Source of the DNA: an uncultured Pirellulaceae bacterium
GTDB taxonomy: Bacteria > Planctomycetota > Planctomycetia > Pirellulales > Pirellulaceae
Direction: 5' to 3'
Length of the DNA stretch: 64,000 nucleotides
NCBI GenBank assembly: GCA_937967505.1
Contig: CALCJM010000036.1
Location: 1 to 64,000, forward strand
Under the pieces are notes generated by a model. The model ran no database searches. It was given only the letters and a program-made list of their open reading frames with translations, and was not told where the DNA came from. This document shows, one piece after another, positions 39,262-48,866 of the stretch. Numbering within the stretch: the first letter of the stretch is position 1; the number at the start of each line of letters is the position of its first letter. The translations under genes and the position numbers were made by a program.

Positions 39262-42200
39262 TCAGGTCAAGGAGTATTCGTTTTCGACCGCTGCGGGTTC
39301 AGGAGCGACGGGCTCCGTTATTACCGCTTCTACTGCGGTCGATTTGCTGCATCTCGTCCCCCGTTTGGCGTCGATCATCAAACTGAACAGGGTTGGCACC
39401 AACACCAGCGTAAAGAACGTTGATACCAGCAGGCCTCCCAACACAACCGCCCCCAACCCACGATAAAGTTCGCTACCGGCTCCGGGAAAGAAGACCAGCG
39501 GTGCCAAACCAAAAACCGTCGTTGCCGTCGTCATAAAAATCGGGCGAATGCGTGTACGCACACTATCGGCAATTGCGTCTGCCGATGGTTTGCCATGTTC
39601 CATAAACACCAACGTCTGGTGCACAATCAGAATCGCATTGTTGACTACCGTCCCGATCAGAATCACGAACCCCATCATCGTCAACACATCCAGTCGCTGT
39701 ACAGGTTCGCCTTGTGCGATCAAGTAGTACCCCAACAGTTTCAGCCCCAGAATTCCTCCGACCGCCCCCACCGGAACGCTCAGAATAATCACCAGCGGAT
39801 ACAACCAGGACTCAAACAGGGCGGCCATCAACAGATAGGTAATCAAGACCGCCAACAACAGGTTCCACCGCAATTCGGCCCATGTCTGCTCCAGTTTATC
39901 TGCGGTGCCGCTAAGGTTGGATTTATACTCTGCGGGCATTTCGCCAGAGGCAATCAGCGGGGCGATGATGTTAGAGTTGATGGTTTCAATCGCCCAATCC
40001 AACGGCACCCCCGATGGCGGCGACACTTCGATCGTGATCGCGCGTTCACGTTCCCGATGATTGATTTGCTCGGGGCCACTGCCCAGTGAAATATCGGCAA
40101 TCGCATCCAGCCGAACCGGTTCGGTCATGTTACGGGTGGCGATATACTCCGACGCGACGGACTGCGTATTGGTGGTGTAATGTTCGTCAGCCAGAATGAC
40201 CAGATCGATTTTTTCGCCGCCCACAAAGTAGTCTGTGGCGTACGCCCCATCGACCAAGACGTTCACCGCATACCCCAGTTCCCGGCTGGTGATCCCGACC
40301 GCCGCGGCTTGCTGGGGTTTGATACGGACATGCAGTTCGGGGCTGGACAGATCCAGGCTGGGTGTCGGTTTTGCTTGTGTTTCGGGCGGAAAATGTTGCT
40401 TGATTCCTGCGATGACCTGTCCACCGAGGGAGACCAGTTTCTCCAGTTCCGGGCCGGTGATTTCCACATCAATCTGGCGACTACCCCCTCCCCGCCCAAA
40501 CAGACTCGATTGACTGGCGGTGACGAACGACCCGGGAAACCGGCCGCGCACTTTTTCGCGAATCAGATCGATCAGTTTACGTGATTGCGTCGGGTCATGG
40601 GCTCTAAGCCCCACAAAGACACTGCGCCCGCGCGCGACGTAAAAATAGTCGTCGATCACCGGGTAATCCAGATGCGCAGTGTCCTCAGTGTACGGATCCA
40701 CATCCCAATAGGGTCGCAAAACCTCTTCGACCTCTTCCCCCATGGCCGCCAACTGATCGACGTTGTAGCCCGGCGGTGGCAGAATGAAACCTCGAATCAG
40801 GTTTCGATTGCCTCCGGGCAGGTATTCAACTTCGGGCATCAGACTGTAACCCAACCCGCACGACATTCCCAAGATCATGATCACGGTCGAAATTCGCCGC
40901 CACCAACCGCATTGGATCCAGCGATTGAACCCAACCACAGCGCTGGTGAATCGGGTTCCGCTGCGCCAAAAGAACCGTTCGAGTGCACTCTTTCGCCGAT
41001 CGACATCGTCACGGCGGTCATCTTCTTTGAGAATTCGTGCCGCCGCAGTCGGAATCACGATGACGCTGACGATCAGGGAGATACCCACCGCCGCGCTGAT
41101 GGCCAACGCGATGTCGGCAAACAGCTGTCCCGATTCGCCCTGTAGAAACAGGATCGGCAAAAACACGGCCAAGGTCGTTAGCGTGGATGCCAACACGGCC
41201 CCCCAGACCTCTCCCACCGCCACCCGTGCGGCGCGCATCGGTGAATAGCCAATCTGATAGTAGCGAAAAATATTCTCCAGCACGACCACGGCATTGTCCA
41301 CCAACATGCCAACCGCAAATGCCAGCCCGGCAAGGCTGATGACATTCAGCGATCGCCCCAGCGCGCTGAGGACCAAAAAGGTACCGACGATACTGACCGG
41401 AATCGCCAGCGTGACCACCAGTGTCCCACGGGCAAACCACATTCCCGCCACCAACACCAGCGCGATCGCCAACACAAAAAACCACGGCGACAACATGATC
41501 GCCGCGACCGCCGACGCGATCAGCATCGGTACAAAGATCAGCGTTTTTCCCCGCAAGTGCAGAAACAACATCAAAATTATTACCGTCAGCGACCCGCCCA
41601 ACACGATATTCTGCTGAACCAGCCCCACGGCAGATTTAATATAGATCGTTTCGTCATAGGACTGGGTCAGAACCAGATTCTTCCGCGCCAGCACGCCGTT
41701 GTTCAAGCGCTCGGCCGCCTCTTGAAGGCCACGCATCACATCGACCACATTGGCGTTGGACTCACGTTGAGCATTAATGGCAATATTGGTAGCGCCAAAC
41801 CGCCGCACAAATCCGTCAGGTTTCGCGTGCCCCGGTTTCACCGTCGCAACATCACGCACATAAACCACTCCCCCTCCGGCCACCGGAATGGTCTGGTTGG
41901 CCACCTGTTCGACAGAGCGATACTGACCCAGCGTACGCACCACATACCGCCGCTTGCCCTCCGAAAAATCACCGCCGGAGACATTCTGGTTGTCCTGAAT
42001 TAATGCCTGACGCAGATTGTCAACGGTCAGTCCGCGCGCGGCCAATTTTTCGGCATTGACGATCACCTGCAACTGCGGGTTGCGGCCACCAAAAACGTTA
42101 CAGTTGGCGACCCCGTCCACCCGTTCGAATTGCGCCTCGATCACGTCTTCGGCGAACTTCTGGTACTCGGTGACATCGATATCGGGCGTAAATTTGGCGG

Positions 42201-42774
42201 CGGTCGGAAACTTTTCCGCCACGCGTTTTAAACGCAGCATTTTCAGCCCCACCGAGGACGCGCGTTTGACTGCAGCGATTTCTTCTTCGGAATCAGGAAA
42301 CTGTTGAACGAAGTCATCAAGCGCCTCATCCTCCGGCGGACGCAAGCCAAGAATAAACCATGCGATCGCCCGGTCACCGGAATTCGAGGACCGAATGACG
42401 GGTTTGTCGGCATCGACCGGGTATTCACGCACCTGCTGGAGTCGGCTGTTGACCTTCAGCACGGCCTCGTTCATATCGGTGCCAACCGCAAAATCAAGAT
42501 CGATACTGGCTCGCGAATCGGAGCTGGACGAAGACATTTTGGTGATGCCTTCAACGCTCTTGAGTTTTGCTTCCTGGAGATTGACGATCTCTTTTTCAAT
42601 CTCTTGTGGGCTGGCTCCATCCCAACGCGTGTCGATTCCCACCGAGGGCCTTTCCACGTTGGGCGTCAACTGCATCGGCATCTGAAACAGCGCAATACCA
42701 CCAAACAGCGTCAGCAGAATAATACCGACACTGACCTTAACGGGATTTTCAATAAACCAGGAAATGGGTGACAC
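39262..42774 (-). CDS. RND efflux transporter (HAE1/AcrB type)
   Basis: 1170-residue inner-membrane pump with the RND layout: an N-terminal helix, a large periplasmic porter domain, six helices, a second porter domain and six more helices. Typical stretches are QMPMQLTPNVERPSVGIDTR, AVGMLVDNAVVVLENIFRYY (TM4 with charged relay residues) and the C-terminal TATTVFGLAPLVFFPGAGSE. The N-terminus shows PVKVSVGIILLTLFGGIALF. It is expressed with the upstream adaptor (82 bp gap). An outer-membrane channel partner is not in view. Substrate unknown. Confidence 0.88.
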   Translation of the reverse strand: MSPISWFIENPVKVSVGIILLTLFGGIALFQMPMQLTPNVERPSVGIDTRWDGASPQEIEKEIVNLQEAKLKSVEGITKMSSSSSDSRASIDLDFAVGTDMNEAVLKVNSRLQQVREYPVDADKPVIRSSNSGDRAIAWFILGLRPPEDEALDDFVQQFPDSEEEIAAVKRASSVGLKMLRLKRVAEKFPTAAKFTPDIDVTEYQKFAEDVIEAQFERVDGVANCNVFGGRNPQLQVIVNAEKLAARGLTVDNLRQALIQDNQNVSGGDFSEGKRRYVVRTLGQYRSVEQVANQTIPVAGGGVVYVRDVATVKPGHAKPDGFVRRFGATNIAINAQRESNANVVDVMRGLQEAAERLNNGVLARKNLVLTQSYDETIYIKSAVGLVQQNIVLGGSLTVIILMLFLHLRGKTLIFVPMLIASAVAAIMLSPWFFVLAIALVLVAGMWFARGTLVVTLAIPVSIVGTFLVLSALGRSLNVISLAGLAFAVGMLVDNAVVVLENIFRYYQIGYSPMRAARVAVGEVWGAVLASTLTTLAVFLPILFLQGESGQLFADIALAISAAVGISLIVSVIVIPTAAARILKEDDRRDDVDRRKSALERFFWRSGTRFTSAVVGFNRWIQCGWWRRISTVIMILGMSCGLGYSLMPEVEYLPGGNRNLIRGFILPPPGYNVDQLAAMGEEVEEVLRPYWDVDPYTEDTAHLDYPVIDDYFYVARGRSVFVGLRAHDPTQSRKLIDLIREKVRGRFPGSFVTASQSSLFGRGGGSRQIDVEITGPELEKLVSLGGQVIAGIKQHFPPETQAKPTPSLDLSSPELHVRIKPQQAAAVGITSRELGYAVNVLVDGAYATDYFVGGEKIDLVILADEHYTTNTQSVASEYIATRNMTEPVRLDAIADISLGSGPEQINHRERERAITIEVSPPSGVPLDWAIETINSNIIAPLIASGEMPAEYKSNLSGTADKLEQTWAELRWNLLLAVLITYLLMAALFESWLYPLVIILSVPVGAVGGILGLKLLGYYLIAQGEPVQRLDVLTMMGFVILIGTVVNNAILIVHQTLVFMEHGKPSADAIADSVRTRIRPIFMTTATTVFGLAPLVFFPGAGSELYRGLGAVVLGGLLVSTFFTLVLVPTLFSLMIDAKRGTRCSKSTAVEAVITEPVAPEPAAVENEYSLT

Positions 42775-42819
42775 AGTGCAGACTCGTTTACGTTGGCGAT
42801 TTTGGTTCAGAGGATCGAA

Positions 42820-42839
42820 CGAACCCGAAAACGGGTTCG
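42820..42839. repeat. Hairpin between adaptor and RND pump genes
   Basis: Perfect 8-bp stem CGAACCCG-AAAA-CGGGTTCG in the 81-bp gap between the two genes. There is no T-tract on the transcribed strand, so it may stabilise or balance expression rather than terminate it. Confidence 0.4.
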
Positions 42840-42855
42840 ATAACAGCGACGGGTT

Positions 42856-44280
42856 CTATCGGCGTGACGGGGAACGAACAGTTTCTTGAGGCGGCTGATC
42901 CAGCGGCAACTGTTCTTGGGGCCTCTGATCGATGACTTGAGAAACGAACACCTCCTGCCCGCTCCTCAGGCGTTCATTGCCCAGCAACACCACGCGGTCA
43001 CCAGCGGCCAGGCTACCGCCAGCCCCACCAACCTCAATCCAGTTGCCGACAGCCGCGCCCGTCCGTACCGGCAATTCAACCGCAACATCTTTCCCGGCCC
43101 GTTTCGCGATTTTGAAGATTGATTTCTGACCGGCCTCCAAGACCAATGCGTCTTTCTTGACCATCATCATGTCGGTCTCTTTTCCGACCATCAACGTCGC
43201 ACGGCCCAACATACCTGGCTGAATGGCATATCCAGCTCCGACTTGGGGGTTGCTGACTCTAATCCGGACAGGAAACGTGCGAGAACGCAAATCGGCCTGG
43301 GACACCACACGGATCACTTCCCCTCGCAGCGTGCCGGCCACCCCATTGATCGTCACGGTTGCCGGCAACACGCCGTTCGCCGCAGCACCACTACGCGCTG
43401 AACCATTTGCCACGGCGTTGTTGGCCCAATCCAAAGCTGCCTGAATGGAAGGAAGTTTTTCCTGAGGCACGTTGATGATCAGTTCGATCGGGTCCAGCTG
43501 CAGAACCTCGATGATTGCCTGACCTCGGGTCACCCACTCGCCAACGTCGGTCAGTTTTTGGGTCACGACACCCTCAAAAGGGGCTTTGATGGTGTACTTT
43601 TTCTTTAAGTGATTCAGACGTTCGATTTCCTGCTCACTGGCCTGCACATTCAGCCGCGCTTGCTCCAGCCGCAGTTGCCTGGTGGCTTGCAATTTTTGAT
43701 ACTCAATTCTGACCGCCTGTACAGCCTGTTCGTCGGCCCGATATCGAGACCGCGCCAACTCCAGTTCGCCCTGGGAGATAGCCCCGCTGTTTCCGCGCAA
43801 CCGACTGGAGCGTTCGTAATCCGTTCTGGAATATTTCAGGCGGGCTTCCGCTTCGGCGACACGTGTTTTGGCCAGTTCAAGATCCTTGGGAAGCGACGCC
43901 TGAAGCTCCAGCAACGCCTGCTGGCTGACGGCCAGTGCCGTGGTCGCGACCTTAATTTGAATCTCCAGCGTCCCGGTCCGCAACTGCATCATGGGTTGTC
44001 CGGCAGTGACCAGATCGCCCGGGAAAAGGTCGATCGAGACCACCCGGCCCTCGACGGCCGATCCGACGGTCGATTTTCGCAGCGGCTCCAGCGTGCCAAC
44101 AAACGATTCGGATCTGGCCTGACGAATTTGCGCGACCATGCCCACGGCCACCGACGCCCTGTCGCCTGGTTGATCGCGCGAGGGTGGCTGTGCATGCGTC
44201 TGGACCGGTCCGACAAACACCACAGCGCAAGAGAACAGGAAAACGCAATATTGCGGTGACAAGTAACAAGCGAATTTCAT
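42856..44280 (-). CDS. RND periplasmic adaptor (HlyD/AcrA type)
   Basis: 474-residue membrane-fusion protein. A signal peptide (VFLFSCAVVFVGPVQTHA) leads into the lipoyl-like and beta-barrel segments (VGSAVEGRVVSIDLFPGD, then KKYTIKAPFEGVVTQKLTDV), interrupted by a long alpha-helical hairpin with coiled-coil character (residues about 110-200, QSLPKDLELAKTRVAEAEAR-like). It links the RND pump encoded downstream to an outer-membrane channel. The pump gene follows with an 82-bp gap containing a short hairpin. Confidence 0.88.
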   Translation of the reverse strand: MKFACYLSPQYCVFLFSCAVVFVGPVQTHAQPPSRDQPGDRASVAVGMVAQIRQARSESFVGTLEPLRKSTVGSAVEGRVVSIDLFPGDLVTAGQPMMQLRTGTLEIQIKVATTALAVSQQALLELQASLPKDLELAKTRVAEAEARLKYSRTDYERSSRLRGNSGAISQGELELARSRYRADEQAVQAVRIEYQKLQATRQLRLEQARLNVQASEQEIERLNHLKKKYTIKAPFEGVVTQKLTDVGEWVTRGQAIIEVLQLDPIELIINVPQEKLPSIQAALDWANNAVANGSARSGAAANGVLPATVTINGVAGTLRGEVIRVVSQADLRSRTFPVRIRVSNPQVGAGYAIQPGMLGRATLMVGKETDMMMVKKDALVLEAGQKSIFKIAKRAGKDVAVELPVRTGAAVGNWIEVGGAGGSLAAGDRVVLLGNERLRSGQEVFVSQVIDQRPQEQLPLDQPPQETVRSPSRR

Positions 44281-44480
44281 TTAGCAGCCGGCAGGACATT
44301 AATGACAGAGAATCAGATTATTGGTTCAACCCGAAAAAATAGCCTTCAGGTCGCACTCAATTCTGAATATCTGCCAAGGTTCCCGCTGGAATGTTCCGAA
44401 AAGGGCTTATTACGATCACGATATCCCACAGATTCGGGCCATCCCGCAGATTTGGCAATCGGGTTCACCGTTGCACTGGA

Positions 44481-46118
44481 TCACTGACCGATTTTCGGGA
44501 TTCGCAATTTGATACCAACAGGAACGGTTGCCGGATTCACTAACGTACCGCGATTGGCCAGATACAAATCGAAATAGTATTCCGAAGTTCCGTAAAACGA
44601 TTCCGAAATCGTCTGCAATGTATCAGCCTCGCGCGTGACATAGGACTCAAAATCACCGTAGCGAACCACCTCGGCAGCCGCAGAACCGTCTGTTGGAGCG
44701 CTCACCGTTTCGGTACGGCGCCAATTCTCTTCCTGCCGGGAATTGGATGGAGAGTCGGCCTGATTTTGTGCGACACGTTGTCCATCAGCAACCTGCTGCC
44801 CTCGCATCCCCGTTTCCCCCCCCAGGGCGCTGCTTTCATTCAACGACCGCACGCGCGAAGAATGTTTTTGTGCTGGACCGGAGGTCGTCACAACCGGGGT
44901 CACATCGGCTTCGGGCAGTGCGCCGGATGGCGATATCGCGGACGTTGCGGGAACAGGGGGGCGTGTACTGGATTGAGGTTGCCGCGTCCGGGTCCGGTCT
45001 CCAAAAATCTCCCAGCGCCGCTGACGTTCGGCCAGCGTCTCTGGCGTGCGACTGGCCGGCTGCGTCGCTGTTGCACGCGGATCTTGAGCGTAAAGTGGGT
45101 CCGGTCGTTGGGGTGCTTCAGCAGATCGGTTGGCCCGCGGGTTCCAGTTCGCGCGACCGGTCAGATGACTTTCCGATCTCAGACGCTGGTTTTCTGCACG
45201 TAGTTGCCGAATCTCACTACGCAACTGATTTTCAGGAATCACAACGCCCGGTAAAGAATCGCTGTCCAAAGACGAATTTGCCGCCCCCCCCTTCACACGG
45301 CGACCGGTCTCAGCCTTTACCGTCGGTTGCGATTCTGTAGGTTGCAATACTTCCGCAATGCCGGAAACAGGCTCGGACAACACCGGCATCCCAGCCGCAA
45401 CGCGTCCCGAGGTTGATTTCAGCGCTGGTACGGGTTTAAAAGTTTCTGCGACCGGGTGAGCCTGGCGGAACTGCTTCAGTTTTTCTTCAACAGACATCAC
45501 GCGCTGACGCACCGCATTCCAGTCACGTGCAGGTTGCTCAAATGCGGCTGATGAAAAATCTTTCATCTTTGGAACAGGCAATAGACTTCCAACCTGTGCT
45601 GTATCAGATGCTGCAGGTTGTTTGTGCCGTGCTGGGGTAGCCATTTGCTCGTTTCTGACATCCTGAACCAAAGTTGAAAAATCTGGCACGATGGCTAACC
45701 GTTGCAGGTCGTCCATGTCACCGGGAGCCGGTGGACTTGAAAAATCCGCATCAACCCCGGAAACAGAATCCGTCACCGACTGAGGCGACTCCAGTTGATT
45801 GGCCGGCATCACAAAGGGTGAGGGTGCTTCCTGACCGATTGAACGATTGTCGTCGGGAGCCGAACGTGACTTCAGGTCGGCCAAAGTGACCGGTTTGGAC
45901 TTCGCAGGAGCTTCAAATAGCGCCGCAAAGAATCCCTGCGTTTGAGCGGCAAGTCCGTTTTGGGTCTGTGCTGTTTCATTCTGGGCAGCGCTGGGGCCGC
46001 CGGGGAGTTCGGAAACAGACTGCTGCAGCGTAACGGGCCGTTCGTTGATGTACGACCCAAACCAGAATGCAGCGACAAGGCAGATGCCTCCCATCGCGAC
46101 TTGTTGAAATGAACTCAT
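44481..46118 (-). CDS. LysM-domain protein, membrane-anchored
   Basis: 545-residue protein from the ATG at 46118, which follows a GGAG Shine-Dalgarno-like site; longer frames upstream are unlikely. One N-terminal transmembrane helix (VAMGGICLVAAFWFGSYI) is followed by a long Pro/Ser/Gln-rich disordered region containing a coiled-coil-like segment (RSEIRQLRAENQRLRSESHL). The C-terminal 55 residues form a LysM domain (ADTLQTISESFYGTSEYYFD, ending in GIKLRIPKIGQ). LysM usually binds peptidoglycan. The gene is upstream of the adaptor with a 200-bp gap; a functional link is not established. Confidence 0.8.
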   Translation of the reverse strand: MSSFQQVAMGGICLVAAFWFGSYINERPVTLQQSVSELPGGPSAAQNETAQTQNGLAAQTQGFFAALFEAPAKSKPVTLADLKSRSAPDDNRSIGQEAPSPFVMPANQLESPQSVTDSVSGVDADFSSPPAPGDMDDLQRLAIVPDFSTLVQDVRNEQMATPARHKQPAASDTAQVGSLLPVPKMKDFSSAAFEQPARDWNAVRQRVMSVEEKLKQFRQAHPVAETFKPVPALKSTSGRVAAGMPVLSEPVSGIAEVLQPTESQPTVKAETGRRVKGGAANSSLDSDSLPGVVIPENQLRSEIRQLRAENQRLRSESHLTGRANWNPRANRSAEAPQRPDPLYAQDPRATATQPASRTPETLAERQRRWEIFGDRTRTRQPQSSTRPPVPATSAISPSGALPEADVTPVVTTSGPAQKHSSRVRSLNESSALGGETGMRGQQVADGQRVAQNQADSPSNSRQEENWRRTETVSAPTDGSAAAEVVRYGDFESYVTREADTLQTISESFYGTSEYYFDLYLANRGTLVNPATVPVGIKLRIPKIGQ

Positions 46119-46705
46119 TGAATCTCCATGAATAAAACCTTCGTTTTGATCGCGTAGGTGCGATCTGGTCATCCCGGGAGGTCCGCTGGTTTTGTTGAAA
46201 CCAGTATCCAATCTCCGGGACGCGCCAATCCATGGCAGCGGGTGATCGTGTAAATATTGCACGCTCGGCCCCGGTGGTACGAAAATTCAACCAGAACGGG
46301 TCGCAGCCTGACCAAAAAATATCCTGATATTATGCCTCGGCAAGATAAAACGCCTGCGACGCCAACGGGTACCGCCCCACCGTCCGAAAGCGCGTACGTT
46401 GCCCCCATCATTGATCGAATTTTGCAGCCAACCAAAATTGCAAGGCAGTTCGATGGGAGATTCGGAGCGATAGGACGATGGGAGCTGCGGAGCACTTGCG
46501 TCCGGATTGTCGCCCCAGCCCAATTGCAATTAGGGGCAGTTTTCTCGAAAAGTTGGCTCGATTGCTCAAAATAAATTTGGAAAACCAAAGGAATAACGGC
46601 AAAATTAGATCGTTTCACTTGCGCGGTCGCCACGGAACCCCTCTGGCGGCATCAACCAACCTTTGGTTTTCGTCAATCCACTCCGATAAATATTCAGGCT
46701 CTACA
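46119..46705. other. 587-bp divergent intergenic region
   Basis: Region between the LysM gene (minus) and the CxxCH protein gene (plus). Several short open frames occur on both strands but none has a recognisable domain, signal peptide or good start context, and they overlap each other. No palindrome or RNA motif was recognised. Both promoters should lie here. Confidence 0.5.
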
Positions 46706-48760
46706 ATGCAACCCAATCGAACCGTACTGAAAGCTGCGTGGTTGTTCATCTTCGCGGGATTTGCTGGCTGGCAAACCTCTGCCGCCCAGAACCTCAGCCC
46801 GGAACAAATCGACCTGGCCCGCAACGGTGTGCGGGTGCTGAACTCCTACTGTAAAAAATGCCACGGCGACGGGCAGGCTTACCCTGGCCTGGATATGAAC
46901 GACCGCGCCGGATTAATGGCCCCCACCAACGGCGAACCGGCTTACGTGGTTCCCGGTGATCTGGCAGCCTCCCGCATCTGGAGTCGCATCGTCGATACGG
47001 GCAATTCGATGCCCCCCGAAAACCAGCCCCAGCCTAGCGCTCAGGACAAAGAGATTCTCAAGCAGTGGATTCTTGCCGGTGCCCATTTTCCGCCGCAGCA
47101 GCGCGAGAAACGTGAGTTTTTGGGCGACCGCACGATCGTGAAATTAATCGCGGCGGATCTTGATACCGTGAAATCTGAAGCCATCGAGTACACGCGTTAT
47201 TTCTCGCTGGCCCATTTGTGGAACGATATCGATGGCGTCGAACCTACGACCGACGAAGATCTGCGTTACGTCCGGGCGGCCGTTTCCAAACTGATCAACA
47301 GCCTCTCTTATCAACCGCGCATCGTTCCGCCACGCATTGTCGATGCTCAATACGGTACCCTGATGGCGATCGACTTGCGCGATTATGGTTGGACCGTCGA
47401 TGACTGGGATCAAATCCTGAATCACTATCCGTATGGATTACGCATTGGCGGCCAAGACGAACAACGGATCATTCGCAATACCGGTGGTTGTGCCACCCCG
47501 GTGATTCGCGCTGACTGGTTTGTGAACGCCTGTGCGCGTCCGCCACTCTATCACGAACTGTTGGACATCCCGCACAACGCCAAAGTGCTGGAAAAAAAAC
47601 TGGGCGTCAATATACCCCAGAACTTTGCCGCCAATCAGTTAATGCGGGCGGCGTTCAATGGCCTCAAGAGCGGCGTCTCCGAACAAAACCGCATGGTGGA
47701 ACGACACGATCAGGCGGGTGCCGGCAGGTTTTACTGGAAAAGCTACGACATGCTGCCGGGTGCCGAACGTGAGCAGGACTTTCTGCGCACGCCTTTGGGG
47801 CCGATCGGTATCGACAGCAAATACGATGGTGCGGCATTTGCCCACGACGGTGGCGAAATCATTTTTAGTCTTCCCAACGGCCTACAGGCGTACATGCTGG
47901 TTGATGGCAATGACCAACGCATCGACATCGGCCCCCAGGCCGTGGTGCGCGACCCCAACCAACACGGCGGCGGTTTCGAAATCGTCAATGGGGTCAGTTG
48001 CATGGGATGCCATAAACAGGGCATGATCAAATGGGATGCCGATTTTGTGCGCCCCGAGTTCCAACAGCGCCAGGGACAGCGTGTGGCCGATAAAGTATTG
48101 GAACTGTTTCCGACAGATCAGGAATTCTTCAAAGTCGTTGACCAAGACCGAAACCACTTTCTCTCCGCTGTCAAACAGGCCTGCGGCGAATTCCTGCTGG
48201 GTTCAGATCGCAGTGATGTGGCCAGCAAATACCATCAGTTCTTCCAGGACGTAATGCTGTCCACCAAATCCAATTTCGATTCGGAACAGGTAAAGCAATT
48301 CTTGATGGAGGAAACCCGTCGCGATGTCTATTCCGCTCTGGAGCCGCGCGAGGCAATCCTGCTGCTGGCCACAAAAGGCAAGGAAAACATGGGCTGGGAC
48401 ATTTCCACCGACGCTGTCCTAGGGATGTATGAACTCAACCCGATGACCAAACGGCGAACCGTCGCAGATTTTGCCGACCCAATCACCCACGTGACACAAA
48501 AGTACTTCCGTGACATCGCGCTGGACGACGCCTGCCGCGAACTGGGATTACCGGAAGACCCCGCACAGGCAGAAGCGGCCAACATGAAATCGATCTACGA
48601 CCTCAAAGCGATCTTTGGCACCCGAGAATTCCGCACCATGGGCCTTTCCGGATTGGCAGGCAGGGACGGCAGCATCCCCCGCAAATCTTGGGAACAGTTC
48701 TACGGGAAAGTTGCCGCGGCCATGGACCTTGGCATTCCCTTGGAATACTCGACCCACTAG
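46706..48760 (+). CDS. Exported protein with two CxxCH motifs, planctomycete cytochrome C-like
   Basis: 684-residue secreted protein. A signal peptide (VLKAAWLFIFAGFAGWQTSA) precedes a cytochrome-like domain with CKKCH at 49-53 and a planctomycete-type tail (GDLAASRIWSRIV... NSMPPENQPQPSAQDKEIL). A second haem motif, CMGCH, lies at 432-436. The middle and C-terminal parts do not match a family I can name. I choose ATG 46706 because it begins the signal peptide; the frame extends upstream but overlaps a non-homologous region. Electron transfer or haem binding is inferred only from CxxCH. It is followed by a second exported gene after 106 bp. Confidence 0.75.
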   Translation: MQPNRTVLKAAWLFIFAGFAGWQTSAAQNLSPEQIDLARNGVRVLNSYCKKCHGDGQAYPGLDMNDRAGLMAPTNGEPAYVVPGDLAASRIWSRIVDTGNSMPPENQPQPSAQDKEILKQWILAGAHFPPQQREKREFLGDRTIVKLIAADLDTVKSEAIEYTRYFSLAHLWNDIDGVEPTTDEDLRYVRAAVSKLINSLSYQPRIVPPRIVDAQYGTLMAIDLRDYGWTVDDWDQILNHYPYGLRIGGQDEQRIIRNTGGCATPVIRADWFVNACARPPLYHELLDIPHNAKVLEKKLGVNIPQNFAANQLMRAAFNGLKSGVSEQNRMVERHDQAGAGRFYWKSYDMLPGAEREQDFLRTPLGPIGIDSKYDGAAFAHDGGEIIFSLPNGLQAYMLVDGNDQRIDIGPQAVVRDPNQHGGGFEIVNGVSCMGCHKQGMIKWDADFVRPEFQQRQGQRVADKVLELFPTDQEFFKVVDQDRNHFLSAVKQACGEFLLGSDRSDVASKYHQFFQDVMLSTKSNFDSEQVKQFLMEETRRDVYSALEPREAILLLATKGKENMGWDISTDAVLGMYELNPMTKRRTVADFADPITHVTQKYFRDIALDDACRELGLPEDPAQAEAANMKSIYDLKAIFGTREFRTMGLSGLAGRDGSIPRKSWEQFYGKVAAAMDLGIPLEYSTH

Positions 48761-48866
48761 CAGAACTTCAACACGTCTCAGAAACCAAATTCGTACCAGA
48801 AATAGGTATTCCCTTCCCTTCTTGATTTTCGAACCAACCAGTTTGTTTTGCCACGAAAGTAGAAAA

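Noticed and set aside
42820-42839. GGTTCGA-like sequence as part of a tRNA
   Set aside because: It is only a symmetric hairpin; no acceptor, D or anticodon arms could be built around it.
46478-46705. N-terminal extension of the CxxCH protein upstream of 46706
   Set aside because: The extension lacks homology and the downstream ATG starts a clean signal peptide.
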